Shown here piece after piece: positions 12,617 to 23,633 of a stretch of 64,000 bases of DNA. Each line of letters opens with the position of its first letter. Positions within the stretch are counted from its first letter, which is position 1. The position numbers and the translations under genes are program-made. The DNA comes from Fusarium oxysporum f. sp. lycopersici 4287 (lineage: Eukaryota > Ascomycota > Sordariomycetes > Hypocreales > Nectriaceae). The notes under the pieces were generated by a model that made no database searches, was not told the origin of the DNA, and saw only the letters and a list, made by a program, of their open reading frames with translations. The stretch is from contig NC_030988.1 of NCBI RefSeq assembly GCF_000149955.1, positions 1,326,109 to 1,390,108 on the forward strand, given 5' to 3'.

Positions 12617-13240
12617 ATGCCGCCCGCGATTCGGCGGAGTACCACAGCTGCGGATGCTCGAGCTGGTTCAGCGCACGCGAGTAAGCGACGACGAACATCG
12701 ACGACTGCTGCACCCGCGGCCCCCCCAAGACCGACGTCGACACAGAGAAAGTCACCCGCAACCGGAAAAGACATGGATGTTGAAGAGCTATTCGGCACAA
12801 GCCATACTTGTTCCCCCATCGACGTTGAACCCAAAGCCGAATTCGACACCATCGATCTAACCGAGAACAACGAAGTGTTCGAGGAAGTCCGAAAGCCAGA
12901 AAAGGATAATCGCGTCAAGCTTGCTGCCTTTCAATGTGTCATCTGTATGGACGACTGCTCTAACCTCACAGTCACACATTGTGGTAAGTGATGTCGCTTC
13001 TGGTTTTGAAGGTTTATGTAAGATTCTAACATAGCCCCAGGTCATCTATATTGCGCCTCTTGCTTGCACCAGTCTCTTCATGTCGACGTCACCAAAGTAA
13101 AATGTCCCATGTGCCGTCAAAAACTTGACATGAAGCCTCGAAAGAGTTATGACAGCACGACCAAGGGATACTGGCTCCTTGAACTGAAGCTCATGACTGC
13201 CACACGGAAAGGAAAGCGCAAGGCCTATACACTGTCCTGA
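12617..13240 (+). CDS. RING-finger protein, SLX8-like
   Basis: Two exons, 12617-12983 and 13041-13240, joined over a 57-nt intron (donor GTAAGT, branch TTCTAAC, acceptor CCCCAG). The C-terminal half holds a C3HC4 RING: CVICMDDCSNLTVTHCG, then HLYCASCLHQSL, then KCPMCRQKL. Such domains recruit E2 enzymes and act as ubiquitin ligases. The layout, a disordered Ser/Thr- and Lys-rich N-terminus with an acidic IDLTENNE patch that could act as a SUMO-interaction motif before a C-terminal RING, resembles fungal Slx8-type SUMO-targeted ligases (inference). The first ATG in the long frame is at 12617. The same frame is open back to about 12266, and protein-like sequence exists further upstream with a stop (LADGDFR then TAG, about 12275), so the 5' end may be truncated. 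Confidence 0.65.
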
Positions 13241-13398
13241 TGTTATCGACAACCGTCTACAACGGCCAACGTCGTGACTCTGTGAACTCACAACGCAATT
13301 GGATACTTGGTTCAGAGTTTGATGGCTAACTATAATGCACGAATGTCGTTGCCACGTGGTATTCCGTTTAATCAGCATCCATGGATACTTGGGACTCG

Positions 13399-14019
13399 TC
13401 ACAGGTACGGGATTGTGCTAACCGCCACATGCCCTCGTGGCTTATATAGTGTTTTTTTCTTTAACGTTACCACGGGCGGATCACTTTGTGGCGCCAGATG
13501 AAGATACCCAGCACTTACATGTATAAGGGGAACATAGAACTGCATAGATTTAATACGCGACCACGCTTTTTGCGCGGCTGAAGAAATGGCGCACTCGGAG
13601 TAACTATGTAAGCGAGGGATATGTATCGTGCTGTACCCATGGAAAGGACACAGAGACTCATCCATGGGGTTAACCATTTGGTTCTTAGGCAACAGCATAT
13701 GGCGCATAGCATTTAGACCTCTGATATAGCTTGATTTACTTTGTGTTGACCTGAGGTGTCGAATATTCGAAGGAGTCATTATGAACCGACGTGTAAGATG
13801 TGAGAGTATGTGAAACTCATCGGTTGAGGACATACCAATTCCAACTGCTTGTGATATAAAAGTGTAGAAGAGCCTATGTTTCTCTTCCCACCATGCGTTT
13901 GGACTCACAACAGGTAAAATCAACATGGGGGGTTGCTTCTCATGTCTTGTCTTGGTACCAACGTGATTGACTTTTTTACTTATACGGACTGAACCACAAT
14001 CAACGCAAATTATATCCAA
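13399..14019 (-). CDS. Uncertain 206-codon open frame
   Basis: A single uninterrupted frame of 206 codons beginning MDIICVDCGSVRISKK. It has no recognisable domain, signal peptide or repeats, and no clear introns. Its 3' end lies near the RING gene, in tail-to-tail arrangement. It may be a species-restricted gene or a chance open frame. Confidence 0.25.
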   Translation of the reverse strand: MDIICVDCGSVRISKKVNHVGTKTRHEKQPPMLILPVVSPNAWWEEKHRLFYTFISQAVGIGMSSTDEFHILSHLTRRFIMTPSNIRHLRSTQSKSSYIRGLNAMRHMLLPKNQMVNPMDESLCPFHGYSTIHIPRLHSYSECAISSAAQKAWSRIKSMQFYVPLIHVSAGYLHLAPQSDPPVVTLKKKTLYKPRGHVAVSTIPYL

Positions 14020-14205
14020 GGCATCTGTCCTTCTCTTACAATGGCTTAGTGGAAGAAACTATGGCTCTGCTGCTTCAGCCCGGGAAGGACTTCATTCTCG
14101 AACTGTGAGTTTGGTAGTTGCTTGGTCGTGTATTTGGAGGATTGAGTAAAGGTTATTTCAAGGAACGGTGTCGTTGCGATGATAAAAATTAGCCCTTCAG
14201 CCTAC

Positions 14206-14990
14206 TCTTCAACCTTTTGATCCAGGGCCTCATCTGCGTTGCCGCTTCCGACACCCGCGTTTCGTTTAAGCGTATGCGCGACGAGCATCCGATACTCTTT
14301 GCGTAATTTGCGGCCCTTCACGACATCTTTTCTGCCGCGAGGGACAAGGATGGCACCGATAATGCGCACGACTTGAGCAAGAAGGCCATAGTATTACTCA
14401 AGAGCACGAGAGTTGGTGTTGTTTATTTGAAGGTCGGGGTCTGCTTCGAAGAGCCCAGAATCCTCAAGTGACCGGAAAAGGTTGTAATAGATGATTCACT
14501 TGGCTCCAGATCGGGTGTGCGCAAGCTCAAGGAGTAGAGCAAGGCGAGAGTTCTGGTATTCCTGCTGCTCAGGGGTGTCTGAGACAAGGAGTCAGCAGTA
14601 GTTTCGGCAAGGAAACTTGAGAGCAAGCACCAGCTTCATCCCTTATCTTGTGCTTGGAGACCTTAGTGCTAACGAGAGCCAGTTTGAGCCCTTTGAGCTT
14701 CATATGGGTTACATGACCTCCAATGGTGTTCGTTATGCTACGTAAGTGCCAGCAAACCGCCGGAGGCTAATGCTCTTCATGCCGAGCTACGCAGCTGCCG
14801 AGCTTGAGGAACTCATCATCTGCCATCAAGAAGCATTTGAAGATATCGCCCTGGTCCGTATTACCTTGTCGGACGATGCGGACTGGCGAATATGCTCCCA
14901 GAAGATAGTCAAGGGACAAAAGCTCACCAGAATTCTCCATGTAGTTTATCAACGTCTCAAACAAATCAGAACTGCAAGGTAAACCGGTGG
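14206..14990 (-). pseudogene. Relic resembling the C-terminus of Nup192/Nup205-type nucleoporins
   Basis: One minus-strand frame reads DTPEQQEYQNSRLALLLEL, a TGA, IIYYNLFRSLEDSGLFEADP, a TAA, then YYGLLAQVVRIIGAILVPRG ... KEYRMLVAHTLKRNAGVG, ending VEE at 14206. The pattern of a helical YY-LL-x-VRxI-x-RG segment followed by a xHRxxVxxxLKRxAGxG-like segment matches my memory of the C-terminal tail of fungal large inner-ring nucleoporins; this identification is tentative. The stops replace likely Trp/Arg and Gln/Glu codons, as RIP would. Further upstream (14767-14964) another protein-like piece (FETLINYMENSGELLSLDY) is in a different frame. Confidence 0.35.
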
Positions 14991-15218
14991 CTCTTTAGAT
15001 GAAGTCCTATAAGTGAGCAGTATATATTGCGAAATATTCTGAATAAATCTGTGACGAGGAAGAAGGGCAAGTGTCCGCCATCTCCATCATCAACTGATGC
15101 TCCCGCGATGTTTATGACAGTTGACCAGAGGCGGTCTTTTTCAAATATCCCATTGAGCCACTTTAGGCTTGTGTTTTGCTTAAAGAGATCTTCACATCAG
15201 GGCTGCCAGAAAGAGAGC

Positions 15219-16055
15219 TTAATTCCATAAACCTGCATCATCATCAACATCACGGCAATGGAGAGCCTCATGATGGTCGCTTCCATTTCTCTCGACGCCC
15301 AATAAACAAGGCACTTGTAGTTCTTCAATAATAAACTGAACAATGGGACGTTTCTTTATGGGGTTCTTGGTCATAAAGCTACCAAGGTCCACTGTCACAA
15401 GCGTTTTCGCATGCCTGAGGAGAAAGTCTTTAAGTTCTTTTTCCTCGTATTCCTCCATAACAAAAGCGAGTCGCTTCAGCAGAGGCATAGTGACATTCTT
15501 CAGGTTGCCCCCGAATATGCATGTTTCAGACGTGAAATCATACAGTGCTGGACGTTGCGTGAGAGATGGGGAGCATCTCAGCCGAGGCGGTAGCAGACTA
15601 GGGATAATACAACGGACATCCCGAGTAAGCAATCTGGCAGAAATATTGAGTCCCCCGACTTGCAGCTTGCAAGCTGCTATAGGAATAAGAATGAATGGTA
15701 TAATGCTCTGAAGGGATTCGGAACTAGCTTTCCACTCTGCCCCGAGAGGTGACCTCCGTAGATTTAGCAATATGTCGAAGGATGAAAGAGCGAAGGGATG
15801 GATATTAAGTTCTTGGGCTGACGACGCAAGATTCATAATTATTGAGGAACTGACGGGACTCGCAAGATTTCGTTTCTCAATCATGATATAACGGATTTCC
15901 GAATTATGACAACAACCAATCGGAGATAGTGATAGAATATTCAGGCGCTTGTAGGTCAGCCCAATACGGAGGACATCTTCTGGTGGGAGATATGTGAGTA
16001 TCATGGATATTATCTCAGGTGGAAGAGAAATGAAGGAAGGTGCCATCTCCGCCAA
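15219..16055 (-). CDS. F-box protein
   Basis: A single-exon gene of 278 residues starting at 16055. Residues 10-45 form an F-box (FISLPPEIISMILTYLPPED ... LTYKRLN), the segment that binds Skp1 in SCF ubiquitin ligases; the rest would choose the substrate. No WD40 or leucine-rich repeats are obvious, though spaced Leu-rich strands around residues 75-230 (KNVTMPLLKRLAF, KTLVTVDLGSFM) would fit a degenerate LRR-like fold (inference). The frame is intact. It is common for fungi to carry many such F-box genes. It ends near decayed sequence on the left and about 330 bp from the Helitron on the right. Confidence 0.75.
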   Translation of the reverse strand: MAEMAPSFISLPPEIISMILTYLPPEDVLRIGLTYKRLNILSLSPIGCCHNSEIRYIMIEKRNLASPVSSSIIMNLASSAQELNIHPFALSSFDILLNLRRSPLGAEWKASSESLQSIIPFILIPIAACKLQVGGLNISARLLTRDVRCIIPSLLPPRLRCSPSLTQRPALYDFTSETCIFGGNLKNVTMPLLKRLAFVMEEYEEKELKDFLLRHAKTLVTVDLGSFMTKNPIKKRPIVQFIIEELQVPCLLGVERNGSDHHEALHCRDVDDDAGLWN

Positions 16056-16389
16056 TTGTTTTGCCTAATGCTGGTAACTGGAATGCCTTGAGGAACGAAA
16101 GGCTCTTAGAGGACGGACGAAGAAGTGGGGCTCCAAAAAAAAACCAAAGCACAAATCTCACGTGCTTTTGAACGTGACGTCGTGTAAAGTTCGTGCCAAA
16201 CCAAATCGCGTTTTTCTTAGCTGGCCAACATCGTTGACGTTAGCGAAGTGGGGAAACAGCGGGTCAATACTAATCCGCAAGGCATCGGCTGTGTTTGCCG
16301 GACCCCGTCAAACCTGGCGAACCAAAATCGCATTTCCCTTCCTATATTCAATTTCCCTGCTTTATCTCTGCCTTCTTCCTTCGAACTGA
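16056..16389. other. Non-coding gap between the F-box gene and the Helitron
   Basis: No open frame or repeat of note. It includes a 10-base A run near 16135 and a small inverted pair (ACGTGC ... GAACGTG) near 16160. It should contain the F-box promoter. If the Helitron 3' end is not at about 16390, it could lie here. Confidence 0.4.
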
Positions 16390-16402
16390 ATTAGTTTCAA
16401 AT

Positions 16403-19400
16403 CTATTCTAGCCAGTCCCGGGATTCCGCGCCCTTGAGTGTCTCCTCGCTCAGCTGCTCCAGCCTCAGTTCAGCCTGGGCCATCTCCGCCGGTACCGTGT
16501 TCCCTATCAAGTCATGCTCTCGCGCCCTAGACAGAAGCATGATGCCGTCCAGCGTTCTGCACCGCGACAGCTGTACGTACAGGCTATAAGGGTCGCATTG
16601 GCTCGGGACCGCCTGGCCATCAATGTTGGTGGTCCTGGTCCCTCGCAGCTCCAGCGCCACCAGATCTAACGTTCTTCCCTGCACCTTGTAGTCCGTACAT
16701 GCAAACGCTGGCGCACATGGCAGCCCTCTGCGCGAGACATCGACTTGCTGCCATGGCCGTTTCCTTTGGCACTCTATCTTAACACTCGTAGGCGTCAGGA
16801 GGACCGTACCGGGGGGCATACCAATGAAGCGGAAGTCTCTCGTCGTCTCTGACCCCAACAGTATCCCCGCCGGCGGGCCAAAATGGAGCACGGTATCGGC
16901 GTCGATCTGGTGGCCCGGGTGAGCCTTGTCGAGAATAACGTGCTGGGCCGTATAACTGGCGCCGTTCACCAGTTTCAGACCTTGATGGGTGTTTTTGTTT
17001 ACGACGACGGGCATGCCAGGTACGAACATGAAGATGGCGGGCACCGGGATGGTGCTGTCGTCGCCCTGACCCAACATCATGATGGCTTCTTCCTCCGTCG
17101 GCTCATTGTCCTTCCATCTATGCTCGGAGACGAATATCCGAACCTGCCGCTGCCATTGCTTGCGAAAGGCAAGCGTTGCTTCGATGTTCAGGTTCCAGCG
17201 GTTTCTATTGAGCGGCGTCACCACTGTGATGCCTGACTCCCACGGGATCCGTCTGCCTTCTTGATAACAGTGGCTGTTTAGGTACTCTACGTCCGACTGG
17301 TCTTGTACCCCTTTCCGAATGCGTGTCAGGAGCCCACGTAGTCGCGGATCTTGCGCGGCACGGACTTGCTCATCTAGCAGCACCACTGTGGTGAACTTCC
17401 TCCACAGGGCGTGAGCCATGTCATGTTGCCGCCTCTGTTCTATGCCGAAGCCATTATCTCCTTCCCAGGTAGTAGAGGCGCTGGGGAGGAGGATCGATCG
17501 CTCCTGCACGGGACGGAACTGATGGAAGTCGCCGCAAAAGATGACTATCGGAATCCCACCGAAGTCTCGAGCAGACTCTCTCAATCTGCAGAGCTGTTCG
17601 TTGACGGCGTGCAGCGTCCGAGCGCCCAGCATGCTGACTTCGTCTATGATCAAGACCTGTTTCTCCTGCCAGTCCATCTTGGTCTGCCCGTCGATGCGGA
17701 GAGCTGCCGAGCCAGACGATGCGAAGCCGTCTGGGTCACCGGCGCGGCCTACTCTCGCGACTGTGTCTTTAGAGAATCTGCAAGCGGAATGGATAGTGAT
17801 TCCATTGATGTTCGCGGCCGCTGTGCCGGACGTCGCCGTCAATAGCAGGCGATGGGATTGTCCCGTACGAACGAACAATTCCGCGATGGCAGCAATGACG
17901 CGAGACTTGCCGGTGCCTCCCTCACCTCCAATGAATTGGCAGAGTTGAGGGGTTTCGTTGTCGTCGTGCCACATCCGGTCAAGTTGGCGACATATCAACT
18001 GCAACGCTATGCTTTGTCTTTGGTTCAGTGTGAAGGACTCGGCCACTTGCCTTCCGGTCTCGCAAAAGGATGTGGATGGGCCGAACATAACGCCCGTCGA
18101 TGGACCCGTATCCCGAGATGGGCCCCTTTGATCGGCATGCGTGGTAAGATTGTCTTGCTGGCCGGGCCTGTCGGACCTGCTGTGCGCCGCGACTCCGTCG
18201 GCGGCTGCTGTGCCGCCCAACTGATTCTGCAGTCCCTGGACCATCTTCTCCCGTTCGCGGGAGAGACCGTTTTGCTGTGACTTGATGGATCTCAGCTGCT
18301 CCTGCCGGGGGATCTCAGCTGCTCCTGCCGGGGGATCTCTGCCCGCGAGATTGAACCTCCTAGGATGTGCGCATCATGATCAGGGATGACCATAGCGCGA
18401 AAGTCGTCGGTGAAGCCGAGGACAGTCGCTTGGAAGCGGTACATTTGCTCAACCATATAAGAGATCTCTGTTGAGCCGGCTGTGATCTCTTTTCTCGTCA
18501 TCGCATTCCTTAGCACGTCTATCAGGCGGGTCGCCAAACCGACACCACCAGCCAGTAGAGAGTGTAGACGTTCAGAAACGTCCAGGCGGTGCTGTTTGTA
18601 AATTCTGTCTCGTATCCCTGAAAATGTGCCAACACCTCGACCTGCGACAACGCCCGTTCCGTGAAGATTCTGTTGGCCATTCGCAGCAGAAATCGGCGCG
18701 CTTGGCTGTGACGGTTGTCGCCCTCGGTTCGACCTCGCCCGTTGCTCGACTGATCCCTATCACCCAGGAGCCGAATTAGGTCTTTGGCTGCCACCACACG
18801 CTTCCACACCGGATCCTCCACTTTGGTGGCGTAGTTGGTCACGTAGTAGACGAGCGCCAGACCCTTACATTTTGTCACAATGAAGGATATATCGTGGTTG
18901 TGTCGCAGCCCCACTGCCATTACCTTGTTCCATCGGTTCACCAGGCTGTGGCTGCGTCGAAGCCGCAATAGCCCGTCTTCGTCAAAGTAAGTCTTCTCCA
19001 CTGGTTTCCAAGGCGCCCCGAATCGGCAAGGATTCTGCTTCGTTCCGCGTCTCCCGATCGCGTACTTGACGCATGTAGGGCTATGCGTGTGAATTTGTGT
19101 AGCACCTGCGCAGAAGTTCGCTTCTTCTTCGAAAGTCGGGGGAAATTGGAATGCTCTCTCCAATAGCGACGACACGTCAGACGTCACCGATCTCCCTGTT
19201 CGCACTCTCGCGAAAGACTCCTCATCGAGATCCTGTCAGACATGTGAACGTTTATCCACCAACATGCCAGCTCCGGGTGTGGCATAAACGAACCTCCGTA
19301 AAGACACTGTCAACATACTCGGTCACTCGCTGCCGATATGCCGCTTGCTCCTCTCCTTGAACGTCGCTGAGAAGGGAACTCAGATACATATTACCCTGCA

Positions 19401-21965
19401 GCCAGAGGAGGCCGTGGAGGTGGAGCGCGCCCCTTTCATTGGTCTCTACTGCCCCATAGTACTGGCTGACCCGCCCGAATACTGAATCCTTCCCAACCAT
19501 CACGTAGTACTGGAAGAACATGGAGATCTCCCGATGGAAGAAGATTGCCGAGCTGAGGGGATCCGATATCGCGAGTCGAGCCCTCTTGTACGCCTGATCA
19601 AGACTTCTTAGATATTCCTCGGCTCTGTCTGTCTCACGGGTACGGTATGCAGCCAGCTTGAGCTTTATCGGGTTCGTGATATCGTTTGGGTTGAGCGTGA
19701 ACCAGATGGCGGGGATGCCGTACCGAATTATGAGGGACTTGATCTTCCGCCGCGTCGTCAGCCTGCTCTCCCTTGACATCGGCTGACGGTAGCCGTAAAG
19801 TGACAGGTTCCTCAGCAGCCGGTTGACGTCTGGATCGGCAGTCTTACCGCAAGCCTCTAGCTCTCCCCTCGCCTTCTCAAGCCTTGACGCGGTCAAGTCT
19901 TGGATGGTACGTTCTACGTCCGGGAAATCACTCCTCCGCATGCTTGCCATGTTCACGCGGCGGTTTCTAGACCGCACCCCTATATTGAAAACGAGAAAGG
20001 GAAAGACGGGATGCGTTGCAAAGCGGCCGCCGTGTCGCTGGATCACCATTTTCACCCAAGCCTCCAAGCTCATGTTCCGGGACGATACGAGGTGTTGCGC
20101 AGCGGCTTCCAGCTCGAAAATAGGATGCACTTGCCCTGTCGCATCCTTGGAGTGCTCTTCGGCCTGCCGGGGACCGCCTTTGCCCAGCGGGAACAAGCTG
20201 GGAAATGTTTTGGCTACAAACCAGGTGTCAAAGGAATCTGCAAAGACTTCAGCACGGGAAAGATGTAAGGCTCGACGGCGCCCCCGTGCCTCACCTTGGC
20301 TGACCCTTTCCAGGTACTTCCGTGTGTATGCTCCCCGGGCCCCACCTCACCCATGGACTTGACGAGATACCGTAGCTTCTCCGCATCTGGGATGTCTGGG
20401 CGCCCGTCCAAGTTGAACATGCCGGATGATTCTGTTTCGTCCACTCGATCTCTGTTATTACCGACCCAATCGTCACCATCCTCACCAGAGGCGAAGCCAT
20501 CAACTTCTGGTTCTCCTGATGTGCTTAGGCCCTCGGCTAACGATGCCATGATCTCTTGGTTATCTGCCGGTTCATGATCGTCGATATCGCGCTCTGTGGG
20601 TGGGACAATGTGCACCGTCTGCATCTTCTCCCTCGCCGAAGGCTCATTCCGTTCCAGTCGATCAAAAACTTGGGAAGGCACTCCGTGTGACGGCGCATCC
20701 CAACTATCCAATTCCGCCTCGTCAATTTCGATGTCGGCATACAACGGATTGTGCCTTTTGAGCCACAGCAATGCCTTCTCGACGGCGTTACGTCGCACCG
20801 ATAGTAACGTTGACAGGTCACTCGGCGCTGGTTTCTCCTGCCCCTGCCATGATATATGGACATCATCCATGACCTTCAAGAGCGGATGTGGGAGGACATT
20901 CGTTGCTAGCTCCTGCACGTTGTTTGGGAATACCGTGATATGTCCCTTCACATGTCTCGGGTAGGTCGCGCCTTGTCTGTGTCCATCTGAGACGCTGTGC
21001 TTGGTGATGAAGCCGTAGCACGAGTTCAGCGCAATCAGCTTCTCCTCGACCGGCGTGAGATCCTTCAGCTCGTCAGGAAACATGTGCTCGCATCCCAACT
21101 GCGTGTGCAGCCGCGCTGCTGCCGATAACGCACCTCTCCCCAGGTGTCCTCCGCAGTCTGCGCACCCGAGAATCTTCTGTCCTACAGGGAAGCACTGAAC
21201 GCACTTGAAAGGTGAGCCGTCGCGCTTTTCGATGGCATTTGCCACCCACCAGTCCCAGTCAACATACTGCAACTCAGCTCTGCTATGCTTAGGATAACAG
21301 AACATACAGGTGAGGACCGGCAGCGTTCTCATGTCGTGGAACGCTTTGTAGAACTCCTCGACCGTCTTCGCCTTTCTCTCGTGGCTCACAGGCGTACACC
21401 ATGTCTGGTCGTCAGATAGCCGCTCCTTTTCTGCAAAGTCTTCCTCCAACACACCCAGCACGTTGGCGAGGTCTTGCACCTGCTCAGACTCGCTCCTCTC
21501 CTGGCGCTCCACAGTTCTGGGACGTTTGTGTGGTAGCTGCCCGTCGTCGCTACGAGGGCCGGACCTCTTCAGTTCACTCCGATGCCTTGGTTCTTCTTGA
21601 GGCCCATTCTCTACCGTACCTTCCGCGCTGTCAACGACTTGGCCTTGGCCTGATGACATGATCCCCGGTTTCCGATGAAGACGATGACGTCGGCGAGAAC
21701 TCATATCACCACTTTTCTGGCCGTTCTCCCCGTTCAACGCCTCTAGAATGTCGGCTGACGTCCGAATGCCCAGATCTACCAGTGCCGGACTAACAACCGA
21801 CCATCCATATGCCTCATTTCTTTGGCTCCTAGAGTGCTCATACTGGCTCTGTATAGCCTCGAAGATATCTGCCGATGTACGGATCCCCAGGCCGGCGAGT
21901 GCCACATTCTCGCGATTCTGCGCATCTAGGCGACGGAACAGATCGGACAGACTCTCCGTCTCCAT
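16403..21965 (-). pseudogene. Helitron Rep-helicase (RepHel), broken in several places
   Basis: Replication initiator and 5'-3' helicase of the element. The N-terminal part (from ATG 21965) has a DUF6570-like segment (LTPVEEKLIALNSCYGFITK). The frame changes near 20340, in a G/C run, and continues as AYTRKYLERVSQGEARG ... FADSFDTWF. The HUH motif is ALHLHGLLWL (about 19405-19435). A 61-nt intron (19233-19293, donor GTTCGT, acceptor CTGACAG) joins SVFTE to DLDEESFARV. The catalytic Tyr pair is in LVYYVTNYATK (about 18820-18855). Another frame change occurs near 18520-18560, and a 23-bp tandem duplication at 18287-18332 shifts the frame before the helicase. The PIF1-type helicase follows, with GGEGGTGKSR (Walker A), LIIDEVSML (Walker B) and GDFHQFRPV, ending at 16403. 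All domains of a RepHel are present but the chain is not continuous. Confidence 0.85.
18287..18332. repeat. 23-bp perfect tandem duplication in RepHel
   Basis: Two adjacent identical 23-bp units (18287-18309 and 18310-18332), beginning GGATCTCAGCTGCTC. 23 is not a multiple of three. Counting only one unit, the frame ending IPRQEQLRS runs straight into the helicase N-terminus, so the duplication itself is what splits the gene here. Confidence 0.9.
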
Positions 21966-22491
21966 GATGGCCTACGTTTGCTCGCTTTCCTATCCTCATA
22001 GTTCTATCGTGATGCAAAGGATGGCAGGCCACTTGGCCCCCAAGGGTCTGGTGCTAATGCCTGCACATTTACCTCAGTTCATTGCTCCATCCCGGACACC
22101 CGAACTATCCGTTTTTCTCCTCAGCCCGGGCTACGGGAGGACACGCTCCTTCAGGCTTAAACTCAAATAACCCCTGAATCCTTGCTCGATAACGCTTTGG
22201 GAGTATTCCCCACCTCAGCCTGCAAACACAGCACCCTCTTGCTTTGAAACGGCAGTAACCTCGTCTAACGCTTTCCCCGTCGACCCTGTGTCGCACTCAC
22301 CAATCATCTGCTTGGCAATGAGAACAAGGTTCACGTTCAATCCCCTGACGTGACATTCGTCACATGCTCTGAATACCCAGTCAAAGTTCCTTCACCAAAC
22401 ATGTTGGAACCCCTCCCTTTATAGCAAGCCGTCCCGCACCTTCGCGCGAGATGTGGCACGTTTCCAATCATTCCCTCAACTTCTGTTCAGC
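21966..22491. promoter_or_regulatory. Shared divergent promoter region of the Helitron genes
   Basis: About 526 bp lie between the start codons of RepHel (minus) and the OB-fold-like gene (plus). No good gene is seen inside. It should hold both promoters. TTTATAGCAAG near 22418 is a TATA-like sequence some 70 bp before the plus-strand start. Confidence 0.4.
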
Positions 22492-23416
22492 ATGTCTCTA
22501 CAATCGACCTTTTCGAGTACCATCCACCTGCGCGACTTCGTCGACACCGTCACAGAGGACCCGAGTCGTGAAAATGCACCCAACTACGTCGAAATACAGA
22601 CCGACGTCAACATCTTTGACGAGAGTAGCTTCTATAGTCCTAATGTCAACGTCGAGCCTATTCATACCCGCATCCATGCTTATCTCACACGAGAAGAAAG
22701 GGACCTCTATGTGGCAAACACCTTCTTCTACGCCGACGGTCGCTTCTCTACTGCCCTGTCTGCCGACGGGGCCTTGGAGATCAGTGTCCAAGCCTTAAGC
22801 TTGATGAGGCACGTCCCGTCTTGTCCTGTACCCGATCTAGCTCCAACTAACTCTCCCTAGTCACCCGGGAGACGTGTCTGACTTTGACAAGTATCGACGC
22901 CACTTGCCAGAACAGTGGTGTCCGATGATGACCATTATCGGCTTCGTGCCATCTCGCAGCGACAAGACTCTTGACTTTTCAGAGGACCGCTGCTTCGCCG
23001 TCGAAACATCCGTCTACGACACCTTAAAAGCAGCTCCAATCGCGTTCTCCGTCACCTGTTTCCTGGAAACCACCAAGCGTTGGCAAAAAGTCAAGATCCC
23101 TCAGTCGGGAGCTTTTCTCAGTATCACTGCCAAAGTCACTGGCCGCACCACCGACACCAATCAGCTGGCCCTCCGTGTCCTCGACTTGGCCTACCTACCG
23201 AGACCGGCTGCCGTCCCCACGGCCACGCCGACGCCATCTTCTACTCCGACTTCGAAGCGCTCCGCCCGCTGGGAGGGTCGTGCCACTCCGTTCACCCCTT
23301 CTAAGAGGCGACGAGGCTCTGACAGCGCCAAGCCTGGGCGGGATCTTCATATAAGAAACAGCTTCCGCAGCCTACAGAAGGCCATTCTCATGTATCGATT
23401 GCAGAAGATAGCCTAG
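22492..23416 (+). CDS. Helitron-borne OB-fold-like protein
   Basis: Two exons, 22492-22808 and 22861-23416, giving about 290 residues. The start is ATG 22492 (MSLQSTFSSTIHLRDFVDT). The intron has a GC donor (GATGAG then GCACGT), a branch CCAACTAAC and acceptor CCCTAG; this GC-AG choice joins the frames exactly as SLMSHPGDVSDF. The centre has alternating strand-like segments ending FLSITAKVTGRTTDTNQLAL, which look like the strands of an OB fold, the single-strand DNA-binding fold of RPA. The C-terminal tail is basic and Ser/Pro-rich (SKRSARWEGRA, SKRRRG). Some plant and animal Helitrons carry RPA-like genes, so a role in protecting single-stranded transposition intermediates is plausible (inference). 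After the stop another frame stays protein-like to about 23573 (ANSPSNSPSPSAMADAGE), so a one-base shift near 23340 may have shortened the tail. Confidence 0.6.
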
Positions 23417-23633
23417 ATCCTCCGGCCAATTCCCCCTCTAATTCCCCATCTCCGTCGGCCATGGCCGACGCCGGCGAGTCTAGCATCACTTTGCATCCTT
23501 TCCCAGGCCCAGACGGCGGGACTAGGCCACATCGCAATCGCCATCCCCCAAAGAAGTATCCCCATAAAGAATAAAAAGTTGCATTTGTGCTCAAGTCCTC
23601 AAGTGTTTCCTACGTTTCAAAGACGTAACCCAA

